Source: Stieleria sp. JC731 (GTDB taxonomy: Bacteria; Planctomycetota; Planctomycetia; Pirellulales; Pirellulaceae). From it: a stretch of 64,000 nt of DNA. The stretch covers positions 1,018,481 to 1,082,480 of the forward strand of contig NZ_JAJKFQ010000005.1 in the NCBI RefSeq assembly GCF_020966635.1, read 5' to 3'. The position numbers and the translations under genes were made by a program. Positions 10,607 to 20,106 of the stretch are shown piece after piece. Positions within the stretch are counted from its first letter, which is position 1. The number at the start of each line of letters is the position of its first letter. The notes beneath the pieces are model-generated. The model saw only the letters and a list, made by a program, of their open reading frames with translations. It did not search any database and was not told the origin of the DNA.

Positions 10607-11179
10607 ATGAACGAAGGAAGCGACACTTCTCCGGAGGACGACTGTAGTCGGTCGGCCCCATCATCATTCACTGCCCTGGCAGATCATGCTGCCGGAGCTC
10701 TTGCCCAAAACGATGCGATGATCATCGATCTAATCTGGGATGATTGTGTCGCCGATTGGCGAGATCAGTTGGGTCTGTCAAACCAGAGGATCTGTGATGC
10801 CGCAAAAGCTGCGGCCGCGTTCCGAGGTTTCGACCAAGGACAATTGGGTGTGCTGATCACCGACGACGCATCGATTCATGAGATCAATCGTGATCACCTT
10901 CACCATGACTATCCGACCGATGTGATCAGTTTTCCCTATGCCGCCACGGGCGATCATCTTGAAGGTGAACTTGTCGTCAGCATCGAAACGGCAGCCGAAA
11001 ATGCCAAGGAATACGACAGCACCACCGATGTCGAATTGTTGCTGTATGTCATCCACGGCGTCTTGCATATCGGCGGGATGGACGACCACGAAGATCATGA
11101 CCGCCAGGAAATGCGTGACGCGGAACGAGCAGTGCTTGCTCGTTTGGGGATAGAGATCGGTGAGGCACCTCAGGCATGA
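10607..11179 (+). CDS. ybeY: Endoribonuclease YbeY (16S rRNA maturation)
   Basis: The conserved part ends in IHGVLHIGGMDDHEDHD, the YbeY zinc-binding region. The first two His of the H-x3-H motif are present, but the canonical third His position (HGTLHLLGYDH) is Asp, with a His one residue later. YbeY is a metal-dependent RNase needed for 16S rRNA processing and ribosome quality control. An upstream GTG at 10565 would overlap the HD gene by 35 bp; ATG at 10607 lies 8 bp after that stop and is preferred. About 40 N-terminal residues are a low-conservation extension. The stop overlaps the next gene by 4 bp (ATGA). Confidence 0.9.
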   Translation: MNEGSDTSPEDDCSRSAPSSFTALADHAAGALAQNDAMIIDLIWDDCVADWRDQLGLSNQRICDAAKAAAAFRGFDQGQLGVLITDDASIHEINRDHLHHDYPTDVISFPYAATGDHLEGELVVSIETAAENAKEYDSTTDVELLLYVIHGVLHIGGMDDHEDHDRQEMRDAERAVLARLGIEIGEAPQA

Positions 11180-12483
11180 GCAGCGCGTGGCCATACGTGG
11201 TGATCTCCGCCAGCGGTTTCATGCTTAGCAGTATCGGTGGGCTGGGGGCTGAACTGCTCGATTCTTTTGCCGGACGATCTTTGGAAGCGTTCTGCCGCGT
11301 CAAGCGAAATCGAGATCGATTCGGCGCCGTGCTTGAACACCAGGATTCCGTGATCCGTGGTAGCGAATACCTGCGGATGATCGGGACGGTGCTCTTTCTG
11401 GTCGCCGGAACAGCGGCGCTGATTATTTCGAAGCAGGATACCGAAACGGTCGGTCTGACTTGGGAAATCGGATCGTTGCTGGCATGGACTCTGCTTGCGA
11501 TGATTTCAATGATGTTTGTGCATTCATGGCTACCCGAAGCGGTAACGCGTTTTGCATCCGCACCGGTGCTATATCACACCTGGCCGTTCTGGCGGGCTTT
11601 GTCGTCCGCAATGAACCCGTTTTCAATTCCAGGTGATGTGATCGAAGCACTTACAGCACGACTATCCGGGCAAGGTGAAAACGAAGACGATTCGGAAGAA
11701 CTGCTAGAAGACGAAATCCGAACGATCGCCGCTGCCGGAACCAATGCCGGATACTTTGGTCCGGGGGTTCGCGAAATGATTCAGAACGTGATGGAGCTAA
11801 ACGACGAAACCGTCGGGCACATCATGACCGTTCGCAGCGATATCGATGCGGTCGAAATTGGCGACAGCTGGAAAGAGATTCTGCACACGGTGATCGAATC
11901 TGGCAGAACTCGATTGCCTGTCTATCACGAAACCTTGGATGACATTGTTGGCATCCTGTACGTCAAGGATTTGCTTCCTGAAATTGTTGGCGGGAATAAA
12001 CCCTCGAAGAGTCTAGAAGAATTGATGCGTCATGCGTGGACCGTGCCGGTCGACCGCAGCGTGGAGTTTCTGCTGCGTGAGTTCCTGCACAGCCGGAGTC
12101 ATATGGCGATCGTTTTGGACGAATTTCAACAGACATCGGGCGTCGTGACCATTGAAGATGCCTTGGAAGAAATCGTCGGCGAAATCGTTGATGAATCTGA
12201 CGAAGAAGAAGAAACACGATTTGACGTGATCGATGATCACACCGTCGTGGTCAGTGGTCGCGTGATGATCGACGATTTGAATGACCGACTGCATTGGGAT
12301 TTGCCAGAGAGCGACGACTATGAAACGATCGCCGGGTACGTGTTAAGCCATCTGGGCGAAATTCCAGAGCCTGGGGCAAACTTCACCATCGGCGATGCGG
12401 CGTTCGAAGTCCTGCAGGCCACGCGTCAAAAGATCGAAATGATGGAAGTGCGTTACGAGCCAGGGCAGCGTTTGGCTGTCTGA
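11176..12483 (+). CDS. CorC/HlyC-type membrane protein with CBS domains (DUF21-like)
   Basis: The 435-residue protein has hydrophobic segments near residues 1-20, 55-80 and 90-115 (CNNM/DUF21-like membrane part), then two CBS motifs (VRSDIDAVEI to GILYVKDLL, and the region around MAIVLDEFQQTSGVVTIED), and a C-terminal CorC_HlyC transporter-associated domain. Family members are implicated in Mg2+/Co2+ efflux or membrane homeostasis. The membrane part is somewhat divergent, so the ion specificity is unknown. Its ATG overlaps the ybeY stop, and ybeY-corC adjacency is common in bacteria. Confidence 0.88.
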   Translation: MSSAWPYVVISASGFMLSSIGGLGAELLDSFAGRSLEAFCRVKRNRDRFGAVLEHQDSVIRGSEYLRMIGTVLFLVAGTAALIISKQDTETVGLTWEIGSLLAWTLLAMISMMFVHSWLPEAVTRFASAPVLYHTWPFWRALSSAMNPFSIPGDVIEALTARLSGQGENEDDSEELLEDEIRTIAAAGTNAGYFGPGVREMIQNVMELNDETVGHIMTVRSDIDAVEIGDSWKEILHTVIESGRTRLPVYHETLDDIVGILYVKDLLPEIVGGNKPSKSLEELMRHAWTVPVDRSVEFLLREFLHSRSHMAIVLDEFQQTSGVVTIEDALEEIVGEIVDESDEEEETRFDVIDDHTVVVSGRVMIDDLNDRLHWDLPESDDYETIAGYVLSHLGEIPEPGANFTIGDAAFEVLQATRQKIEMMEVRYEPGQRLAV

Positions 12484-12694
12484 CGTGGTGTTTCGTTGAA
12501 CAAGTCAGTCTGGCTTTCTTTCAAAAGATGCGAATGAACGTATTCGCTGCGCCGTCATTGCGTTTTGGCTAGAATGGGAACAGTGGTACCGATGTGCCAT
12601 CCTGCCAATTCCGTCCCGCCCAAAACTACCGTGATGAATGTGTAGGTTGCGATGCCGTTTCGCGGCTCTCGCTTCCTTACAGATTCAGCTTTTG

Positions 12695-15600
12695 ATGAAA
12701 GAGTCTACTACTTCGCCATCGCTGTTTCCGTCTGCGGCCTTCACGTTCGGCTTGCTCATCATCGCGGTTATGCCGCGTTTTGCCGACGCGGACGAGGTTT
12801 CGTTTTCACACGATATCCTGCCGTTGCTTTCGGACCGATGCTTCCACTGCCACGGTCCCGATGAATCGCATCGCGAAGCCGGGCTGCGTCTGGATCTTGA
12901 AGACAACGCAAAAGAAGACTTGGGTGGATATTCTGCGCTCGTCCCCGGTGACTTGGATGCGAGCGAGCTATGGGCCCGTATAACGACAAGTGATCCTGAC
13001 TTGGTCATGCCGCCGCCTGATTCGCATCGTCCTTTGTTGGACGAATCCGAACAGCAAATGATTCGCGATTGGATCAGTAGCGGAGCCAAATGGGGAAAGC
13101 ATTGGTCTTTGGAACGCATTGAGCGGCCTGAACTGCCGAGCGATCGAACGCACCCCATTGATGCCTTTGTTGTAGATCGGCTAGATGCAGCCGAACTGGA
13201 CCTTTCTACGCCAGCGAACCCAATAACGCTACTGCGCCGGTTGTCATTCGATTTGATCGGGATGGGCCCGACAGCGAACGAAATCAAGGCTTTCCAGAGC
13301 CGTCTGGATTCGGGAAAGGATTCGTTGGATATCATTCTGAACGACGAAATCAAAAGGCTTTTGAATTCCCCACATCACGGCGAACGGATGGCCATGTGGT
13401 GGTTGGATGCCGCCCGGTATTCCGATTCCGATGGCTTTCAGCAAGACGCGACTCGCCAAAATTGGCCATGGCGCGATTGGGTGATTGGTCAGTTCAACCA
13501 GAACACTCCGTTCGATCAGTTCACGATCGAACAATTCGCCGGCGACCTTCTACCCGAGCCAACAGAAACGCAAAAGTTGGCAACTTGTTTTCATCGCAAC
13601 CACATGACCAATGGCGAAGGTGGACGCGATCCCGAGGAATCACGAATCGACTACGTGATCGACCGCGTCAATACGATGGGCACCGTGTGGATGGGACTGA
13701 CACTGGGCTGTGTTCAATGTCATTCGCATAAATTCGATCCGATCACACAGCACGAGTACTATTCGCTTGCAGCGTTTTTCAACAGCATCGATGAAGACGG
13801 GCGGGCCGGAAATCGTGCAAAGCCCTACCTGAGTTATACGTCCCCGGATGCGGCCGCACGGATGGAGACGCAGGCCGAATTTGCTGCACAGCTTGAAAAA
13901 GCAGAGTCAGAAGAACGACAAGCGGCTGAGCAACGTTTCGAACTCTGGTTGTCCAGCCTGAACGAAGAGAAGGCAGAAGACTATCAAACTTGGCGGACCC
14001 CAAAGCCATTGTCTGTGACGAGTTCCGAAGGTACCGAATTCGAGATTAGTTCTGAGAATGTGGTGCAGACATTCGGTCTTTCATTGATGCATGATGACTA
14101 TCGCATCACCTTCGAATTGCCTGCGGATATGGTCCCGGTGACTGGGCTTCGATTGGAAGTTTTACCGGATCAAGCGAACGTTGGTGGACGTTTCACGCGG
14201 GGAGGAAATGGTGAGTTCGCACTGACCAGCGTCCGTGTTCTTGGCAGGCGTTCGAACAGTCCAAGTGAGCAACAGATTGAGTTGTCAGGTGCGATTGCTG
14301 ATTATGAAGCTGATAAAAAGCGAAAGACCACGTGGGACGATCGCTATTCACCGATTGCAAAAACACTGAACGATGACGCACGTGATGGTTGGACAACCGA
14401 AGGGGCTGAAGCGGTCGAGCCCCACGTCGGCGTTTTTGAGTTCGAGCAGCCTTGGAAAGCGGATAGCGGCGATCGCTTGATTGTGATGCTCCGCCATCGA
14501 TCAACTCATGGCCATTCAAATATCGCGAAGTTTCGATTGTCTTTGACCAGCGAGCGAGGAGAGACGGTTCGTCGGCATGATGGCGACTCGCCAATCGCCG
14601 CTTATTTTCGGCATCACAGTGTGTCTGTTGGAAATAGGGGGCCTGTTGAGAACAAGGAGCATGCTGAGAATGCGGAACTGCCGGGTGAACTTCCGGGGGA
14701 ACTTCGCGCTCGGCTGTTTGATCAATTCCTATTGGGCGATGATGGATACCAGCAGGTGCTTCGCACATTGCAAATCGCCAAGCGTCAGCTAAACGAATAT
14801 AAGGATGCAGCAAAACCGCGAAACGTGATGGTGTTGGCAGAGCGGGAAACGCCTCGCGCCACACATGTTCTTGTTCGAGGCGTTTGGGATGCGAAAGGCG
14901 ACGAAGTTCAGCCCGGTGTGATTCGTCAGGTCTTGGCTGATGAACGCGGTGAGATTCGCACGCGTCTTGATTTAGCGCAGTGGATTCTCGACCGAGAGCA
15001 TCCGCTGACTGCACGAGTTGCCGTCAATCATTTGTGGCAAATGATGTTTGGGCAAGGGCTGGTGAGAACGCCCGGCGACTTTGGATTGCAGGGTGAGTTG
15101 CCGACACATCCAGAATTGCTTGATTGGCTAGCGGTTGAACTTATCGAAAGCAAATGGGATCTTCGCCACGTATTGCAGCTCATCGCTACCAGTCAGACTT
15201 ACCAACAGTCCAGTGGGACATCGCGATCGCTCTTGGAACTAGACCCGGAGAATCGATTGCTCGCTCGGGCGCCTCGGTTCCGTTTGCCGTCTTGGATGAT
15301 TCGTGATAATGCTTTGCGTGTGTCGGGGCTATTAAATCCGGCAATCGGCGGGCCTCCGGTACGTCCTTATCAACCAGAAGGTGTGTGGGGCGAGATCACG
15401 ATGGGGCGATTCAGCTATGAACCAAGTGTTGGAACCGAGCAATATCGCCGGACTGTCTATGCGTTTTGGCGGCGCTCGATTGCACCGACATTTTTGTTTG
15501 ACAGCGCACAGCGACGCGTGTGTGAAGTCAGCTTGCGACGGACAAATACACCGCTGCAGGCTTTGACGCTGATGAATGACACGACCATCCTGGAGGCGTC

Positions 15601-15898
15601 GCGAGCCTTGGCTGATCGAGCAGCAACCGTGACAAAGGAAGATGACTTCGATGCAGGGATCAAGTGGCTGGGACTTGCTGTTTTAGGACGTCACTTTGAC
15701 GCCGATGAAACGGCATCGGTTCGCTCGGTCTGGAATCAAAGTGAAAGTCACTTCCAGCGGCATCCCAATGACGCGATGGCGTACTGCAGTGTGGGGCAGC
15801 AAAAGGCACCTGCCGAATCGGAAGTAGCTTCGATCGCTGCCTGGATGGCCGTTGCCAACTTGGCATTGAACTTAGATGAGGCGATGACCCGTGAGTAG
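12695..15898 (+). CDS. Exported DUF1549/DUF1553 heme-binding protein (planctomycete type)
   Basis: From ATG 12695 the protein has 1067 residues. It has a signal peptide (hydrophobic stretch ending near FADADEV), a PSCyt1-type cytochrome segment CFHCHGPDE (C49, C52, H53), a DUF1549 region (about 150-370) containing a second CxxCH (CVQCH at 339-343), and a C-terminal DUF1553 domain from about residue 770 (NHLWQMMFGQGL). These large proteins are abundant in Planctomycetota and are almost always followed by a DUF1501 gene, as here; the function is unproven but is thought to involve polysaccharide or redox processes outside the cytoplasm. The open frame extends to ATG 12638, but that start would bury the signal peptide. 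The last 8 bp overlap the next gene. Confidence 0.92.
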   Translation: MKESTTSPSLFPSAAFTFGLLIIAVMPRFADADEVSFSHDILPLLSDRCFHCHGPDESHREAGLRLDLEDNAKEDLGGYSALVPGDLDASELWARITTSDPDLVMPPPDSHRPLLDESEQQMIRDWISSGAKWGKHWSLERIERPELPSDRTHPIDAFVVDRLDAAELDLSTPANPITLLRRLSFDLIGMGPTANEIKAFQSRLDSGKDSLDIILNDEIKRLLNSPHHGERMAMWWLDAARYSDSDGFQQDATRQNWPWRDWVIGQFNQNTPFDQFTIEQFAGDLLPEPTETQKLATCFHRNHMTNGEGGRDPEESRIDYVIDRVNTMGTVWMGLTLGCVQCHSHKFDPITQHEYYSLAAFFNSIDEDGRAGNRAKPYLSYTSPDAAARMETQAEFAAQLEKAESEERQAAEQRFELWLSSLNEEKAEDYQTWRTPKPLSVTSSEGTEFEISSENVVQTFGLSLMHDDYRITFELPADMVPVTGLRLEVLPDQANVGGRFTRGGNGEFALTSVRVLGRRSNSPSEQQIELSGAIADYEADKKRKTTWDDRYSPIAKTLNDDARDGWTTEGAEAVEPHVGVFEFEQPWKADSGDRLIVMLRHRSTHGHSNIAKFRLSLTSERGETVRRHDGDSPIAAYFRHHSVSVGNRGPVENKEHAENAELPGELPGELRARLFDQFLLGDDGYQQVLRTLQIAKRQLNEYKDAAKPRNVMVLAERETPRATHVLVRGVWDAKGDEVQPGVIRQVLADERGEIRTRLDLAQWILDREHPLTARVAVNHLWQMMFGQGLVRTPGDFGLQGELPTHPELLDWLAVELIESKWDLRHVLQLIATSQTYQQSSGTSRSLLELDPENRLLARAPRFRLPSWMIRDNALRVSGLLNPAIGGPPVRPYQPEGVWGEITMGRFSYEPSVGTEQYRRTVYAFWRRSIAPTFLFDSAQRRVCEVSLRRTNTPLQALTLMNDTTILEASRALADRAATVTKEDDFDAGIKWLGLAVLGRHFDADETASVRSVWNQSESHFQRHPNDAMAYCSVGQQKAPAESEVASIAAWMAVANLALNLDEAMTRE

Positions 15899-17345
15899 TC
15901 AATCAAAATCAATAGTCAACGCACAAGCGCACGATCGACTGGGCCGTCGCAGTTTTCTAAACCAAGTCGGATTCAATTTCGGTGCCATTGCAGCCGGCGT
16001 CATGCTGGGGAATGAATCATCGAAGGCGAGTTTTCAAACGGCACTGCCACATTTCGCGCCGCGCGCTAAGCGTGTGATCTTTCTTACTCAGTCAGGCGGC
16101 CCATCGCAAATTGAACTTTTCGATCACAAACCCGAATTGCATCGACTTGCCGGAACAGAGCTTCCTGACAGCGTCCGGCAAGGCCAGCGACTGACCGGGA
16201 TGACGGCAGGAAAGAAGCAACTGGTGCTTCCACCGATTACCAAGTTTAAGCCCAATCGGCGCTGTGGCACGATGATTGGTGAATGGTTGCCTCATATCGG
16301 TGCGATCGCAGACGAGATCTGTGTTGTTCGGTCGATGGTCACTGACCAAATCAACCACGCGCCGGCGATGACAAAGTTCCTGACGGGGCATCAATTGGCA
16401 GGACGTCCAAGTTTTGGCTGTTGGGCAAGCTACGGTCTTGGCAGTATGAATCGGAACCTTCCAGACTATGTCGTCCTACTTTCCAGGATGAAACGCGCAA
16501 GCGATCAACCGTTGTACGATCATTACTGGGGCAGTGGTTTTCTGCCCTCGAAGCACCAAGGGGTAAAGCTTCGCAGTGCCAAGGATCCTGTTCTCTACCT
16601 GAATGATCCCGAAGGATACCCACGCCAACTCAGGCGAGGCATGTTAGACGGCTTGGAGGCATTGAATCGAAAGCGTTTCCGGCAAACACTTGATCCTGAA
16701 ATCGAAACTCGGATCGAGCAGTATGAAATGGCGTTTCGGATGCAGGCTAGTATCCCTGAACTGACCGATTTGAGAGATGAAGCGGATGCCACGTTCGAGC
16801 TTTATGGACCCGACTCTCGTCGTCCCGGAAGTTACGCCGCCAACTGTATTCTTGCTCGCCGTCTCGCGGAACGAGGTGTTCGTTTCATTCAGTTGTTTCA
16901 CCCTGATTGGGATCACCATTCGCGTTTGAGTTCCTGGTGTGTTTCGCGCTGCGTCGATACAGACCAACCGAGTGCCGCATTGATCGTGGATTTGAAACGA
17001 CGTGGTTTGTTGGATGACACGCTTGTGATTTGGGGCGGCGAGTTCGGAAGAAGTGTTGCCGGACAAGGCGATTGGAAATCACCCGAAGCTGGCCGTGACC
17101 ATCATCCTCGTTGCTTTTCGATTTGGATGGCAGGCGCCGGAATCAAACCAGGGATCACGTACGGTGCGACGGACGACTATAGCTACAACGCCGTCGAAAA
17201 TCCGGTGCATGTGCGAGACCTTCACGCGACTGCCCTGCATCTAATGGGAGTCGATCATGAACGGTTTACTTACCGTTATCAAGGATTGGACTTTAAACTG
17301 ACCGGCGTGGAAGATAGCCGCGTGGTCAACGAAATTATCGCGTGA
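15891..17345 (+). CDS. Tat-exported DUF1501 family protein
   Basis: The 484-residue protein starts with GTG overlapping the upstream stop by 8 bp. A twin-arginine signal (RLGRRSFLNQVGF, Arg19-Arg20) is followed by a hydrophobic stretch. The body carries DUF1501 features related to the alkaline-phosphatase/sulfatase fold: IFLTQSGGPSQIELFDHKP, WLPHIGAIADEICVVRSM, VIWGGEFGRS and GRDHHPRCFSIWMAG. DUF1501 proteins are the usual partners of DUF1553 proteins, and translational coupling supports joint function in the periplasm. Substrate unknown. Confidence 0.93.
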   Translation: MSSQSKSIVNAQAHDRLGRRSFLNQVGFNFGAIAAGVMLGNESSKASFQTALPHFAPRAKRVIFLTQSGGPSQIELFDHKPELHRLAGTELPDSVRQGQRLTGMTAGKKQLVLPPITKFKPNRRCGTMIGEWLPHIGAIADEICVVRSMVTDQINHAPAMTKFLTGHQLAGRPSFGCWASYGLGSMNRNLPDYVVLLSRMKRASDQPLYDHYWGSGFLPSKHQGVKLRSAKDPVLYLNDPEGYPRQLRRGMLDGLEALNRKRFRQTLDPEIETRIEQYEMAFRMQASIPELTDLRDEADATFELYGPDSRRPGSYAANCILARRLAERGVRFIQLFHPDWDHHSRLSSWCVSRCVDTDQPSAALIVDLKRRGLLDDTLVIWGGEFGRSVAGQGDWKSPEAGRDHHPRCFSIWMAGAGIKPGITYGATDDYSYNAVENPVHVRDLHATALHLMGVDHERFTYRYQGLDFKLTGVEDSRVVNEIIA

Positions 17346-17372
17346 AATTCGGTGCTGACTGAGGAAGTCGCT

Positions 17373-17405
17373 CAATGTCCGAATGCATCCGGCAATCGGA
17401 CGTTG
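17373..17405. terminator. Hairpin between convergent genes
   Basis: CAATGTCCGA (17373-17382) pairs with TCGGACGTTG (17396-17405) over 10 bp, one being a T-G wobble in RNA, with a 13-nt loop. It lies in the 61-bp gap between the convergent DUF1501 gene and the histidine-kinase gene. There is no strong T-run, so termination in either direction is only plausible. Confidence 0.45.
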
Positions 17406-17406
17406 A

Positions 17407-18864
17407 CTATGCCCAAGCGTTCTGGATTTGGTGGGGCAGGGTGATCTTGATTGCCGCACCGCCCATCTCGGAGACCCTTTGGTCAACTTCGATTTCACCT
17501 TGATGTGCTTCGACGATCCGTTTGACGATAGCAAGGCCCAGCCCTGTACCACGGGTTTTGGTTGTAAAGAATGGTTCGAATACACGGAGGCTTTGGTCTC
17601 GCGAAAGACCTGGGCCGTTATCTGTCACCAAAATCGTGGTGTCGTTTTGTTCGTTCTGATCAATCCGAATTTGAATCTTGACCGGATCGCTAGCCGCCGC
17701 AAGCGAGTTTTCAAACAGGTTTCGAAAGACCTGTTCCAAGCGAAGCGAATCGAAGAGTGTCTTTTGCTGATGACGATTGTCAATTTCTGCCAGCTCGCAG
17801 TCACGGTTTTCTCGGTTGGACGCAAGATTGCGCCAAGCTCGTTGGTAGACGTCACGCAGATCTGCGCTGACTAAATTCAGCTGGATGGGGGCGGCGAAAG
17901 AACGAATCTCTTCCAGAAGTGAATTCAGGTCCGCCGCGGCACGCTTGACGGTGGAAAGGTCTTTGATCGCCTCCGGATCATTGCCGACATCCAATTCCAA
18001 TAGCTCCAAACCCGATTGGATCCGCTGCAAGGCGTTGCGACTTTCATGGGCCAATGAAGCCATCGTCTGGCCGATCGCCGCCAATCGTTCACTTTGAGCA
18101 ACTTTTACTTGAGCGTCAACAAATTCGGTCACATCAACACCGACGGCAAGCACTGAATCGATGTCGCCAGAATCAGTGACAAGTGTTGTATTGCTCCATC
18201 GGATCTGTCGTTCAGCGCCTTCGCGCGTAATGATCGCGTTAATGACGCCCGTTGAAGATCCGTTCGCTTGGGTCAGCAAAAACAAATCGCGAATCGTATT
18301 GTGATCACTTTTGGGAACGAAAGTAGAAAACCAATCCTTTCCTTGCACCTCTTCAAGTTTCCATCCCGATAGGCGTTCAAAGTACGGATTGAAGCGAACG
18401 ATTTTGCCTTCAGGATCGAGCACCAAAACGATGGCTTCGGCAGTCGAGAGTACCCGGTCTGCGAACTGCTGTTCCTTGCGAAGCTTAAGCTCAGTCGTTT
18501 TCTTTTGAACGATCCGGCAGACCGTGTGCCGAAGGGCTTCGGGGTTGATCGGTTTAAGCAGAAAGTCTGACGCCCCAGATCGGAACGCGGAAATCGTGCT
18601 GTCCATGTCGGCGTAGCCGGTCACGACAACGATGTCGGCATCGGGCGCTTGCCGACGTAGCTTTGGGATGTGCTGTTCGGCTGGTCCGTCAGGAAGTTTA
18701 CGATCGAGAATGATGATGGCGACTGAATTGTCGAGCAATTCGATTGCCTCGGCGATTGAGCTCGCGACGATGACGTGGTTGCCATCGATCTCCAAGACAT
18801 CGGTCAGCGTGATGCGAGTATCGTCATCATCTTCGACCAAGAGGATCGAAAGCTCATCCTGCAT
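17407..18864 (-). CDS. Hybrid signalling protein: receiver, PAS, histidine kinase
   Basis: The 485-residue protein lacks membrane spans. Residues 1-120 are a receiver domain with acidic pocket E11-D12-D13, phosphoacceptor Asp54 (IIILDRKLPDG) and Lys104 (LLKP). Residues about 130-250 are a PAS domain, then a HisKA segment LAHESRNALQ with His273, and a C-terminal HATPase_c with FENSLAA, DNGPGL and GTGLGLAIVKRIVEAHQG. The receiver-first order suggests a soluble phosphorelay component that takes input from another kinase or autoregulates. No partner gene is adjacent. No DNA-binding output is present. Confidence 0.93.
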   Translation of the reverse strand: MQDELSILLVEDDDDTRITLTDVLEIDGNHVIVASSIAEAIELLDNSVAIIILDRKLPDGPAEQHIPKLRRQAPDADIVVVTGYADMDSTISAFRSGASDFLLKPINPEALRHTVCRIVQKKTTELKLRKEQQFADRVLSTAEAIVLVLDPEGKIVRFNPYFERLSGWKLEEVQGKDWFSTFVPKSDHNTIRDLFLLTQANGSSTGVINAIITREGAERQIRWSNTTLVTDSGDIDSVLAVGVDVTEFVDAQVKVAQSERLAAIGQTMASLAHESRNALQRIQSGLELLELDVGNDPEAIKDLSTVKRAAADLNSLLEEIRSFAAPIQLNLVSADLRDVYQRAWRNLASNRENRDCELAEIDNRHQQKTLFDSLRLEQVFRNLFENSLAAASDPVKIQIRIDQNEQNDTTILVTDNGPGLSRDQSLRVFEPFFTTKTRGTGLGLAIVKRIVEAHQGEIEVDQRVSEMGGAAIKITLPHQIQNAWA

Positions 18865-19053
18865 TTTCGATGGGTTGGTTTCGGAGTAAGTCGATCAAGG
18901 ATGCTTTGGCGATCGCCGTTTGCAGTATAGCAAATTCGGATTTCAGCTTAATGCTTTGTTGCCGATCAACGATCGCGAATCCCGTTGTAGCCAATCCATT
19001 GGCACTATGCGGCAACGTTGGCAATTCGATTGCCAATCGTTGTTGCGGATCGT

Positions 19054-19746
19054 TTACGAGGTTCGTTTTTCGTAGCGGACACGGTAGACAGGAATTTGAT
19101 TCTGGCGACTGCGTCGTTCGAAGTGGGTGCGGTAGTCCAAGTCATGCGTCGAGGTTTTTTTCTGCTCTGGGATCGGCACACCGAATTCGGGTGTGACCGC
19201 GGCGATCATTTCGACGGTCGATTCAAAGTAGTCCAAGACGTCGGTCCAAAAATGGAAGCGACCACCCGGGCGAAGCACACGCAAAAAATTCTGAATACTG
19301 GTCTCGTTAACAACGCGTCGTTTACGATGCCTTTTTTTCCACCAAGGGTCCGGGAAATAGACGTGGACCGCTTCGAGCGAACCTGGCGTAATCCGCTCGC
19401 TGACGAGTGGGCCAGCATCCCCCGAGATGACTTTGGCGTTTACACGTTCCGCTTTTGAAAGTCGAGCGGCGGTGTGCTTGGCGTATTTGTGAACGATCTC
19501 GATGCCCAAGAAATTGTGCTCAGGCGTCTTTTCAGAAGCCGTTTTCAGGAACAGGCCTTTGCCGCTTCCGATTTCTAATTCCAAGGGGGCTTCGTTTGCG
19601 AATAAAGTCGGACTGTCGAGTCGCTGCGGTACTTCTGCCAGTTCTTCCGTGGCGGCAGGATGATGGGGGGAGTGTCCGCGCATGATCAACAAGTGCTCGG
19701 ACAGGTCGATTGACGGTTTTGGGGATCGAAGTGGGCTGCGAGGCAT
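19054..19746 (-). CDS. trmB: tRNA (guanine-N7)-methyltransferase
   Basis: The SAM-binding motif LEIGSGKGLFL, the NFLGIEIVHKYA segment and the highly specific YFPDPWWKKRHRKRR motif identify TrmB, which methylates G46 in the tRNA variable loop. From ATG 19746 (MPRSPLRSPK) the protein has 230 residues, normal for the family. The open frame reaches 19857, but the extra 37 residues do not resemble the family and the shorter start is preferred; another Met lies about 20 residues further in. It stands alone, 189 bp downstream of the histidine-kinase start on the same strand. Confidence 0.93.
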   Translation of the reverse strand: MPRSPLRSPKPSIDLSEHLLIMRGHSPHHPAATEELAEVPQRLDSPTLFANEAPLELEIGSGKGLFLKTASEKTPEHNFLGIEIVHKYAKHTAARLSKAERVNAKVISGDAGPLVSERITPGSLEAVHVYFPDPWWKKRHRKRRVVNETSIQNFLRVLRPGGRFHFWTDVLDYFESTVEMIAAVTPEFGVPIPEQKKTSTHDLDYRTHFERRSRQNQIPVYRVRYEKRTS

Positions 19747-20106
19747 CTGAAAACGCAGAAAAACGGTCTGGGCGACAGGGATCGGGTTCCAAAGCAGGAA
19801 ACATCCCTCAATGTGAACCGATCGACAAAAACGGAAGGGTAATCGTAACCTAGGCACAAACGTCTACAATGCCGCCAGATAGGCTTCCGACCGAAAACGA
19901 TATGCGTCGAAAGCCTTTTCAGCCGATTGATTGATCACCTCCGATTGCGGTCACTTGGCTGCTCCACGGCAAACGTGCTATTTCGCTGAGCCTATTTCGC
20001 TGAGCTGAGCATATTTCGCTGAGCGATGCGGTCGTTTGAACGATTTAGATCGATCCGTTGAAGTCATCGCCAATCCCCTCCTTTCTATCCTTTCGCCGAA
20101 TTGCCC
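19747..20106. other. 360-bp spacer between trmB and the HemD-HemE gene
   Basis: This spacer separates divergent genes, so it should carry promoters for both. I see no coding region in it. It contains three TATTTCGCTGAG boxes (annotated separately) and, just before the HemD-HemE start, a pyrimidine-rich stretch (CCCCTCCTTTCTATCCTTT). No Shine-Dalgarno is obvious ahead of ATG 20107. Confidence 0.6.
19979..20023. promoter_or_regulatory. Three direct repeats TATTTCGCTGAG upstream of hemD-hemE
   Basis: The 12-mer TATTTCGCTGAG occurs at 19979-19990, 19993-20004 and 20012-20023, exactly repeated three times with start-to-start spacings of 14 and 19 bp. The last copy ends 83 bp before the ATG of the downstream gene. 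Such clustered direct repeats in front of a gene may be regulator binding sites or may be slippage products. No regulator can be named. Confidence 0.55.

Noticed and set aside
14193..15014. A 273-codon minus-strand frame inside the DUF1553 gene
   Set aside because: It is rich in His, Arg and Gln as expected of an antisense frame, and has no domain or start signal.
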